The notes under the pieces: generated by a model | The model's database searches: none | Seen by the model: only the letters and a program-made list of their open reading frames with translations | What the model was told of the DNA's origin: nothing | Shown: positions 1-4,249 of the stretch, one piece after another | Layout: the number at the start of each line of letters is the position of its first letter | Position numbering within the stretch: position 1 is the stretch's first letter | From: JAPUIN01 sp041580375 | Lineage (GTDB): Bacteria > Acidobacteriota > Polarisedimenticolia > Gp22-AA2 | Length of the DNA stretch: 5,162 bases | NCBI GenBank assembly: GCA_041580375.1 | Contig: JBFGDZ010000203.1 | Coordinates: forward strand, 1-5,162 | Direction of reading: 5' to 3' | Position numbers and translations under genes: made by a program

Positions 1-335
1 AACCCGTCGGCGCCGACGGTGATCTCGTATACCCCCGCCGGAAGATCGCGGAACAGGTAGCGCCCGTGCTCGTCCGTGCCGGTCACGCGCAGCACGGCGT
101 TGTCGTCCTTCGACGACAACTGCACCATCAGGCCCGCGATCGGGTTCCTCGATTCGTCCACGACGGTGCCGCGGATCTTGCCCACGACGGCCCGGCCCTG
201 GGCCGACGCCGGATGCCCGGGAGCGGCAAGAAGCAGGAGCGCCAGCGACGCGATCGCGACCGGCGCGCCACGGCGCGCGCGCCGGAGCGAGTTCCGGCCG
301 GGCGATGAGAGCGGATTGCGCCGCATGGACGTCAT
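1..335 (-). CDS. Exported protein with carboxypeptidase-regulatory-like domain, N-terminal part
   Basis: Partial gene; 111 codons are present and the C-terminus lies beyond the left edge. The N-terminus is a signal peptide: a basic region (RRARR, about residues 19-23), a hydrophobic core (VAIASLALLLLAA, 26-38) and a likely signal peptidase I site after ASA at residue 45. From about residue 52 the pattern GKIRGTVVDESRNPIAGLMVQL, with later TDEHGRYLFRDLPAGVYEITV, is the typical start of a CarboxypepD_reg-like beta-sandwich (split here as GKIRGTVVDES / RNPIAGLMVQL). Such domains sit at the front of exported proteins, including TonB-dependent receptors and surface proteins, so the full function cannot be told. 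Start choice: ATG at 335 has a GAGGA 9 nt upstream; a second in-frame ATG at 326 would suit a leaderless transcript from the TATAAT box at 334-339. The divergent neighbour starts 113 bp away. Export and domain type are fairly sure; specific role unknown. Confidence 0.8.
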   Translation of the reverse strand, partial: MTSMRRNPLSSPGRNSLRRARRGAPVAIASLALLLLAAPGHPASAQGRAVVGKIRGTVVDESRNPIAGLMVQLSSKDDNAVLRVTGTDEHGRYLFRDLPAGVYEITVGADG

Positions 336-339
336 TATA
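334..339 (-). promoter_or_regulatory. Candidate -10 box (TATAAT) for the exported-protein gene
   Basis: The minus strand reads TATAAT, a perfect sigma70 -10 hexamer and a rare string in this GC-rich DNA. Its downstream end is 7 nt before the ATG at 326, so transcription would begin at or next to that ATG and give a leaderless mRNA. No recognisable -35 lies 16-18 nt upstream. The competing reading is that the GAGGA at 345-349 is a Shine-Dalgarno for the ATG at 335, which overlaps this box; then the hexamer would be chance. Confidence 0.4.
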
Positions 340-448
340 GGCGATCCTCGCGCGACCGCCCGGCCCGCTCCCGCCCGGCCGGCGGCCGACGCACATAACA
401 TAAGGGCGGCGGGCCGTATGTCCAGCCGGAGCGCGGGGGAGCCGATCG

Positions 449-928
449 ATGAAGTTCATCGCCGACTGCATGCTCGGAACACTGGCCAAGTGGCTCATCA
501 TCCTGGGACACGACGTCCGCTACGACCCGCACATCGAGGACGGCGCGCTCGTCTCCCTCGCGACGCGCGAGAGGCGCACCATCCTCACGCGCGACCGACG
601 GCTGGTGAAACGGCGCGCGGCGCGCGACCACGTCCTGATCCGGAGCCAGGACCTCGAGCAGCAGATCGCCCAGGTTCTCGCCGAGCGCCGTCTCCGGATC
701 CGCAGGGATCGCCTGTTCATGCGATGCGTGCGCTGCAATCGCCCGACCCGGGCCGTTCCGCGCGGACGGGTCCGGAACCTCGTCCCTCCCTATGTCTTCC
801 GGACGCGCCGCCGTTTCGCCCGCTGCCCCTCCTGCGCGCGCATCTACTGGCGCGCCACCCATGTCGAGAGCATGCTGGACCGGCTGCGACGGCACCGCCC
901 GACGCGACGATCCGCCCGCGGCGGGTGA
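449..928 (+). CDS. Mut7-C RNase domain protein (PIN-like fold plus zinc ribbon)
   Basis: The 159-residue product matches the Mut7-C (PF01927) family along its whole length, and the family's stand-alone bacterial members are about this size. The N-terminal half is PIN-like: KFIADCMLGTLAKWLIILGHDV (residues 2-23, split KFIADCMLG / TLAKWLIILGHDV) with acidic D6, then D31 and the LTRDRRL motif with D49, candidate metal ligands of a nuclease site. The C-terminal half is a zinc ribbon with Cys pairs C93-x2-C96 and C126-x2-C129, ending in the family signature CPSCARIYWRATH. Mut7-C is named after the C-terminus of C. elegans Mut-7; RNase activity in bacterial members is predicted from the fold and not generally shown. 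A purine-rich GGGGGA about 8 nt upstream of the ATG serves as ribosome-binding site. The very basic tail (RRHRPTRRSARGG) could contact nucleic acid. It stands alone, with no toxin or antitoxin partner visible. Confidence 0.88.
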   Translation: MKFIADCMLGTLAKWLIILGHDVRYDPHIEDGALVSLATRERRTILTRDRRLVKRRAARDHVLIRSQDLEQQIAQVLAERRLRIRRDRLFMRCVRCNRPTRAVPRGRVRNLVPPYVFRTRRRFARCPSCARIYWRATHVESMLDRLRRHRPTRRSARGG

Positions 929-975
929 GCGCCGCGTCGGCGCCGGGAAGGGCGCGGTCCTCGCAGGCGCTTGGC

Positions 976-1004
976 TTGACAGGACTTACCCGGGGGGATA
1001 CCAT
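976..1004 (+). promoter_or_regulatory. Strong sigma70-type promoter of the tRNA-Val/tRNA-Asp unit
   Basis: A perfect -35 TTGACA (976-981) is followed by a 17-bp spacer and TACCAT (999-1004) as -10. The expected start is near 1011. The bases between -10 and start are all G or C (CCGGCC), the GC-rich discriminator known from stable-RNA promoters under stringent (ppGpp) control. The first tRNA base is at 1039, so the precursor would carry a 5' leader of about 28 nt, which contains a 5-bp hairpin (GGCGC/GCGCC, 1021-1035) just before the mature end. Confidence 0.85.
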
Positions 1005-1038
1005 CCGGCCTTCGGAAAAGGGCGCGTGGAGCGCCGTT

Positions 1039-1113
1039 GGGCGGTTAGCTCAGCGGGAGAGCACCTGCCTTACAAGCAGGGGGTCACTGGTTCGAATCCA
1101 GTATCGCCCACCA
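1039..1113 (+). tRNA. trnV: tRNA-Val (anticodon UAC)
   Basis: Full cloverleaf. Acceptor GGGCGGT (1039-1045) pairs with ATCGCCC (1103-1109) through one G-U; D stem GCTC/GAGC (1048-1051, 1059-1062); anticodon stem CCTGC/GCAGG (1064-1068, 1076-1080) with loop CTTACAA. The anticodon TAC at 1071-1073 reads GTA and, with wobble modification, other valine codons. T stem ACTGG/CCAGT encloses the canonical TTCGAAT loop. Discriminator A at 1110 and CCA (1111-1113) are encoded. It is the first gene of a two-tRNA transcript. Confidence 0.98.
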
Positions 1114-1213
1114 ATGGCCCCGGCCCGGTGCCGGACCCGGCCGTCCGGCCCCGCGCGACGCGGGCGCGCGGTGCGGCGATCCAATGGCGCCGCAGGCCGT
1201 CCTCTCCGAGAGC

Positions 1214-1290
1214 GGGGTCGTAGTTCAGCTGGTTAGAACGCTGGCCTGTCAAGCCAGAGGTCGCGGGTTCAAGTCCCGTCGACCCCGCCA
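1214..1290 (+). tRNA. trnD: tRNA-Asp (anticodon GUC)
   Basis: Full cloverleaf. Acceptor GGGGTCG (1214-1220) pairs perfectly with CGACCCC (1280-1286); D stem GTTC/GAAC; anticodon stem CTGGC/GCCAG (1241-1245, 1253-1257) with loop CTGTCAA; T stem GCGGG/CCCGT with one G-U and loop TTCAAGT. The anticodon GTC is at 1248-1250. The discriminator is G (1287), as aspartyl-tRNA synthetase expects, and CCA is encoded. Loop position 38 is A, where most bacterial tRNA-Asp carry C. No promoter of its own is visible in the 100-bp GC-rich spacer after tRNA-Val, which holds a CCCGCG/CGCGGG hairpin (1150-1164), so co-transcription is likely. Confidence 0.98.
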
Positions 1291-1295
1291 CTCCA

Positions 1296-2279
1296 TCACG
1301 CGCCGCGCTCCGAATCCCCGGGCCGCTCGATCGTCATCCGGAATATGTCGGGACGGCCGTAGTGCCCCGTCACGTCGAGCGCCATGCTCTCCTCGTCGAT
1401 CCGCGCGAGATCGAGGTCTGCCGTCAGGATCTCCTCGCGCCCCTCGATCGGACCGGCGAGGATCGCCCCGTCGGGACCGATGATGCACGATCCGCCGCTG
1501 ACGATCAGATCCCGCTCGCGCCCGCGCAGCCCGGCGGGTCGCTCCATCTCCTGCGGGAGGTCGCCCGCCGCGATGATCTGGCCGACCGCCAGCACGTAGC
1601 AGCGACCCTCGAAAGCGTAGTGCCGGCTGGCCACGAGATACATCTCGCGCACGGTCGGCCAGGCGGCGATGTGGATCGCTTCCGCCGATTCGTGCATCGC
1701 CTGGCGCGCCAGCGGCATCCAGTGCTCCCAGCAGATCAGGCTTCCCACGCGGCCGACCGGCGTCTCGACCGCGCGGAGCCCCCCACCGTCCCCCATCCCC
1801 CAGACCAGGCGCTCGGCGTGGGTCGGCACCAGCTTGCGGTGACGGCTCACGATCGCGCCGTTCCCGTCGAACAGGATCTGCGTGTTGTAGAGGGTCCCGT
1901 GCCCCGGCCCCGACTCCACCCGTTCGTGCACGCCGATGGAGAGCACGACGCCGTGTTCCCTTGCCGCCGATCCGAGCCGTTCCGTGGCGGGTCCCGGAAT
2001 CGTGACGGCGTTCGCCATGAGCCGCGCGTGAGCCTTCTTGGCCCGGGGCGAATCCCACTCCGCCGCGCCGGGACAGAGATCGAGCCACGCGGGGTAGCCG
2101 GGGATGAAGGTCTCGCCGAAGGCCACGAGCCGCGCACCTCCGGAAGCCGCCTCGGCGATCAGGGCCGCCGCCTTCTCGACGGATCGCTCGCGGTCGAGAA
2201 ACACGGGCGCCGCCTGCACGGCCGCCACGCGAACCTCCCGCGGACGGGCGGAGGAGCCTGTCTTCGTTCGCTTGGTCAT
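1296..2279 (-). CDS. Nitrilase (carbon-nitrogen hydrolase superfamily)
   Basis: A 327-residue protein of the true nitrilase branch (nitrile + 2 H2O to carboxylate + NH3, EC 3.5.5.1 class), soluble and usually oligomeric. The catalytic triad is in place: E56 in GETFIPGYPAW, K149 in HRKLVPTHAERLVWG, and C183 in LICWEHWMPLAR; the CWE sequence marks nitrilases rather than amidases. GHYGRPDIF (305-313) is the typical C-terminal nitrilase motif. Arylacetonitrile, aliphatic nitrile or cyanide activity cannot be separated by eye. The first gene of the same strand ends 10 bp upstream, so the two are probably co-transcribed. The ATG at 2279 lacks a good Shine-Dalgarno; GTG at 2228 has GGGAGG 5 nt before it but would cut into the first beta strand (VRVAAVQA), so the longer form, perhaps translationally coupled, is preferred. 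The stop codon is 5 bp from the 3' end of the convergent tRNA-Asp, leaving no room for a terminator. Confidence 0.93.
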   Translation of the reverse strand: MTKRTKTGSSARPREVRVAAVQAAPVFLDRERSVEKAAALIAEAASGGARLVAFGETFIPGYPAWLDLCPGAAEWDSPRAKKAHARLMANAVTIPGPATERLGSAAREHGVVLSIGVHERVESGPGHGTLYNTQILFDGNGAIVSRHRKLVPTHAERLVWGMGDGGGLRAVETPVGRVGSLICWEHWMPLARQAMHESAEAIHIAAWPTVREMYLVASRHYAFEGRCYVLAVGQIIAAGDLPQEMERPAGLRGRERDLIVSGGSCIIGPDGAILAGPIEGREEILTADLDLARIDEESMALDVTGHYGRPDIFRMTIERPGDSERGA

Positions 2280-2289
2280 GGACGGGCGG

Positions 2290-3003
2290 TCAGCGGGGGT
2301 GGCCCGGTCGGAGCGAGGCGATCAGGGCGTCGAACCGGTCCCGGTTCGCCGTCAGCGTCGCCTCCGGACCGGAGCACCGGATGAACCAGTTGGCGTCGGC
2401 GCCGGGAACGATCGCCCCGAGCAGCATGGAGCCGGGCCTCGACGATGGGGACTCGGTGGCAGTCATCGTCATGGCGGAAGGCTTGTAGGTTCCCCGCAGC
2501 TCGACCCGCGTGACGCTGAGATCCCCCGCCTTGAGGACCTTCACGTCCGGCTGCGCGGGGCCCCCGCCGGGTGATTCGAACTGGCCGGCCCAGCGCTCGA
2601 CGTTCCCCTGGATCGAGCCACCCTGCCCCGCTCCGAAATAGAAGACGGCGCACTCCCCGTCGCCGGCGTCCGCGCCCTTCCCGGGGATGCGGAACTGAGC
2701 CAGACGCATCCGGGAGGACGGAGTCTCCTCGACCCAGCCCTCGGGAAGGGTCCAGGTGTAATGCCCCGCGGCGCCCGCGTGGGCGTCAGGCGTTCCGGCG
2801 GCGGCCGCCGGGCTCGGTGGATGTGAGCGGATCAGACCGGGTCCCTCCGAAGGGTGCGTCGCGCCGGCCGCCGCGCCCCGCTCCGGGCCGGCGGAGCCGT
2901 CCCCGCCGACGGCGCCGGGCTCCCCGTTCCCGCCGCAGGCGGTGATCGCGAGGGAAATCCCGATGACGGTCAGCAACGCGGGACGGCACGGTGGTCGCAT
3001 CAT
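2290..3003 (-). CDS. Conserved lipoprotein of unknown function
   Basis: A 237-residue predicted lipoprotein. The start at 3003 is chosen because an upstream AGGGAG lies 5 nt before it and because it places a signal peptide at the N-terminus; a second ATG follows directly, and the frame open to 3186 is not needed. The hydrophobic segment ALLTVIGISLAI (9-20) leads into the lipobox ITAC with C23 as the lipidated residue. Residues 24-80 are a low-complexity Gly/Ala/Pro linker, as expected for a tether. Residues 81-233 form a globular domain beginning YTWTLPEGW and holding SSRMRLAQFRIP, GECAVFYFGAGQGGSIQGN and VERWAGQF. I recall similar hypothetical proteins in environmental bacteria but know no assigned role; the fold looks like a beta-rich PsbP-type domain, which is a guess. 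It is the first gene of a likely pair with the nitrilase, with no obvious functional tie. Confidence 0.82.
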   Translation of the reverse strand: MMRPPCRPALLTVIGISLAITACGGNGEPGAVGGDGSAGPERGAAAGATHPSEGPGLIRSHPPSPAAAAGTPDAHAGAAGHYTWTLPEGWVEETPSSRMRLAQFRIPGKGADAGDGECAVFYFGAGQGGSIQGNVERWAGQFESPGGGPAQPDVKVLKAGDLSVTRVELRGTYKPSAMTMTATESPSSRPGSMLLGAIVPGADANWFIRCSGPEATLTANRDRFDALIASLRPGHPR

Positions 3004-3043
3004 TCTCTCCCTCTTTCGAGTCTTCGTGCACGATGGAGGAATC

Positions 3044-3049
3044 AGTATA
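3044..3049 (-). promoter_or_regulatory. Candidate -10 box (TATACT) of the lipoprotein-nitrilase pair
   Basis: The minus strand reads TATACT (5 of 6 matches to TATAAT), 40 bp upstream of the lipoprotein ATG, which would give a leader of roughly 35 nt carrying the AGGGAG ribosome-binding site. The best -35 candidate, TTCGCG at 19 bp spacing, is poor, so the promoter may be weak or need an activator. Confidence 0.45.
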
Positions 3050-3196
3050 GATCCGAACCGGCGGCCTCCGCGAACGACGGCCGATCGGTCTTCCGCCGGC
3101 GATCCGATCCGCGGGGTGAGGTCGAAACGCCCGGCCGGTGGGGCGAGGGCCTCCATGTCGTCCGGGGGTCCACATCGTGGAATCAATGAAAACTCC

Positions 3197-3225
3197 TTGA
3201 TCGGGATCCGTTTTCGCTGTATAAC
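3197..3225 (+). promoter_or_regulatory. Promoter of the cysteine-leader/cysH operon
   Basis: TTGATC (3197-3202) and TATAAC (3220-3225) are spaced by exactly 17 bp, a good sigma70-type promoter. The expected start is around G3233 or A3234, giving an untranslated stretch of about 15 nt before the GTG of the leader peptide, just long enough to hold its GAGGGG ribosome-binding site. A short inverted repeat TCCAC-ATC-GTGGA (3169-3181) lies 15 bp upstream of the -35 element. Confidence 0.75.
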
Positions 3226-3248
3226 CCTTTTTGACTAATGAGGGGATC

Positions 3249-3392
3249 GTGCCGGACAGAGTGAAATCCACATCCAGCGGCCGAAACGACGGGACGATCT
3301 CCGCGATGGTCCGCCCCGCGGCCTGTTGCTGCACCTGTACCTGTCGGCCGAGAGCCGACCGGCGGCAGCGGGCGGGAGGATTCGTTTCATAA
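3249..3392 (+). CDS. Cysteine-rich leader peptide (attenuator)
   Basis: A short ORF of 47 codons between the operon promoter and the terminator. Cys codons are at positions 26, 27, 28, 30 and 32 (ACCCTCTC, codons TGT TGC TGC ACC TGT ACC TGT at 3324-3344), a density hard to explain except by a ribosome-stalling role. GTG at 3249 is chosen because GAGGGG (3240-3245) lies just before it and 7-8 nt after the predicted transcription start; an in-frame ATG at 3306 would give a 28-residue version with the Cys residues at 7-13 but has no good ribosome-binding site. The peptide has no signal sequence or domain and probably has no function once made. It ends in TAA, 45 nt before the terminator stem and 105 nt before cysH. 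Polycysteine short ORFs that attenuate sulfur genes are known in mycobacteria; this one is in a different genomic setting and is assigned by analogy. Confidence 0.78.
   Translation: MPDRVKSTSSGRNDGTISAMVRPAACCCTCTCRPRADRRQRAGGFVS
3343..3359 (+). other. Hairpin directly after the Cys codons
   Basis: GTCGGC (3343-3348), loop CGAGA, GCCGAC (3354-3359): a perfect 6-bp stem that starts inside the last Cys codon of the leader peptide. It sits inside the longer region 1:2 pairing and could act as the pause hairpin that keeps polymerase and ribosome in step in attenuators. Confidence 0.5.
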
Positions 3393-3400
3393 GATGAGAT

Positions 3401-3421
3401 AGAACCCTACGGGGTTCTTTT
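3401..3421 (+). other. Small hairpin with UACG tetraloop and short U-run
   Basis: AGAACCC (3401-3407), loop TACG, GGGTTCT (3412-3418), then T's to 3421. The C(UACG)G closing makes an unusually stable tetraloop of the UNCG class. It lies between the leader stop codon and the main terminator and would be looped out within the antiterminator form. It may be a secondary, weak terminator or a spacer that brings regions 2 and 3 together. Confidence 0.5.
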
Positions 3422-3432
3422 CGAGATCGGAC

Positions 3433-3471
3433 AAAAAGCCCACTGCCACCGGCAGTGGGCTTTTTCTTTTT
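3433..3471 (+). terminator. Intrinsic terminator in the cysH leader
   Basis: A perfect 10-bp stem GCCCACTGCC/GGCAGTGGGC (3438-3447, 3451-3460) with loop ACC is followed by TTTTTCTTTTT (3461-3471) and preceded by AAAAA. It stands between the operon promoter and cysH and ends 14 nt before the cysH ribosome-binding site, so it must be read through for the operon to be expressed. No gene ends just upstream except the leader ORF, which argues for a regulatory rather than gene-end terminator. Confidence 0.93.
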
Positions 3472-3497
3472 GCGCCGTCATCGGCGAGGAGGTACGC

Positions 3498-4226
3498 GTG
3501 GGCAGCACAGAGATCGTCACCGAGACCGACACCCCGGATTTGCATCGGATCGCGAAAGGCTTCGAAGGCAGGGATCCGCAGGACATCCTGCGCTGGGGCA
3601 TCGAAACCTTTCGCGATGGGATCACGCTCGCCTGTAGCTTCGGCGCCGAGGACGTCGCGCTGGTCGACATGATCGCGCGGATCGATCTCTCCGTTCCGGT
3701 CTTCTACCTCGACACCGAGTACCTGTTCGAGGAGACCCTCGAGGTCCGCGACCGGATCGCGAGGCGGTACGGCATCGAGCCGGTGGCCGTGCGTCCGAAA
3801 CTGTCCATCCTGGAGCAGACGAAGCTGCACGGTCCCGATCTGTTCAGGAGCCGGCCGGATCTGTGCTGCCGCATCCGCAAGGTCGAGCCGCTGCGGGAGC
3901 ACCTCGCCGGATTCCAGGCCTGGATCACCGGCATTCGGCGCGACCAGGCTCCGACCCGCGCCAACGCCGGCCTCGCCGAATGGGATCCGATCTTCAATCT
4001 CGTCAAGCTCAATCCGCTGGCGCCCTGGAGCTCGGATCGGGTCTGGGAGTACATCCGGGCCCACGACGTCCCCTACAACCCGTTGCACGATCGCAACTAT
4101 CCCAGCATCGGATGCCATCCCTGCACCCGTCCGGTGAACCCGGGCGAGGACGCCAGGGCCGGCCGCTGGGCGAATTTTGCCAAGAAGGAGTGCGGGCTTC
4201 ACACCGAGACAGGCCCAGCCCAGTAA
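3498..4226 (+). CDS. cysH: Assimilatory adenylyl-sulfate (APS) reductase, thioredoxin-dependent
   Basis: A 242-residue cytoplasmic enzyme that reduces APS to sulfite and AMP (EC 1.8.4.10), the committed step toward sulfide for cysteine. SFGAEDVALVD (47-57) is the nucleotide-binding loop of the PAPS-reductase family and LDTEYLF (71-77) the next conserved strand. The cysteine pairs C123-C124 and C206-x2-C209 are the [4Fe-4S] ligands that separate APS-type from PAPS-type enzymes, so APS is the likely substrate. TGIRRDQAPTRA (144-155) is substrate-binding, and KKECGLH (229-235) carries the catalytic C232 that forms the S-sulfocysteine intermediate. Start is GTG at 3498 with GAGGAGG 5 nt before it; the length is normal for the family. 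It is the first structural gene of the operon, behind the leader peptide and terminator, and the siroheme reductase gene follows after 23 bp. Confidence 0.95.
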   Translation: MGSTEIVTETDTPDLHRIAKGFEGRDPQDILRWGIETFRDGITLACSFGAEDVALVDMIARIDLSVPVFYLDTEYLFEETLEVRDRIARRYGIEPVAVRPKLSILEQTKLHGPDLFRSRPDLCCRIRKVEPLREHLAGFQAWITGIRRDQAPTRANAGLAEWDPIFNLVKLNPLAPWSSDRVWEYIRAHDVPYNPLHDRNYPSIGCHPCTRPVNPGEDARAGRWANFAKKECGLHTETGPAQ

Positions 4227-4249
4227 CGATCCCGCACCGGGAGGTCCAG

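Larger units (their letters stand above)
3311..3471 (+). promoter_or_regulatory. Predicted cysteine-responsive transcription attenuator
   Basis: Four segments can form exclusive helices. Region 1 holds CCGCCC (3311-3316) and the Cys-codon bases GCTGC (3328-3332), which pair with GGGCGG (3370-3375) and GCAGC (3365-3369). Region 2, GGCAGCGGGC (3364-3373), pairs with region 3, GCCCACTGCC (3438-3447), at 9 of 10 positions with one C-A mismatch (antiterminator). Region 3 pairs perfectly with region 4, GGCAGTGGGC (3451-3460), to form the terminator. A ribosome stalled on the Cys codons would mask region 1, free region 2 and prevent termination. Pairings are seen in the sequence; the regulatory behaviour is inferred from the trp-type model. 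Confidence 0.7.

Noticed and set aside
394..404. CATAAC/CATAAG as a -10 box for the Mut7-C gene
   Set aside because: Only weak matches to TATAAT and no -35 sequence at suitable distance in the GC-rich DNA upstream.
1070..1291. Open frames over the tRNA genes, with peptides such as GLEPATSGL, DLNPRPLA and GSNPVSPT
   Set aside because: These are translations of tRNA-Val and tRNA-Asp sequence, a well-known source of spurious hypothetical proteins.
1362..2384. 340-codon plus-strand open frame opposite the nitrilase
   Set aside because: Antisense shadow of the nitrilase. It resembles no protein I know, and the minus-strand frame has the full catalytic triad.
3004..3186. N-terminal extension of the lipoprotein to an upstream start at 3186
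   Set aside because: It would bury the signal peptide and lipobox some 80 residues inside the protein, and 3003 has its own ribosome-binding site.
3323..3346. Leucine-rich reading (LLLHLYLS) of the leader region in the +2 frame, which would suggest a leucine attenuator
   Set aside because: That frame has no ATG, GTG or TTG start between the in-frame stop at 3239-3241 and the Leu codons, whereas the Cys frame has a start with a ribosome-binding site, and the downstream genes make cysteine precursors.
3233..3471. SAM riboswitch or T-box leader in front of cysH
   Set aside because: Neither the S-box core (such as AGAG and GAGGGA elements around a four-way junction) nor the T-box AGGGUGGNACCGCG sequence is visible, and a translated Cys-rich ORF occupies most of the leader.
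3387..4202. 271-codon open frame on the minus strand opposite cysH
   Set aside because: High GC leaves long open frames antisense to real genes. The plus-strand frame encodes a complete APS reductase with every key residue.
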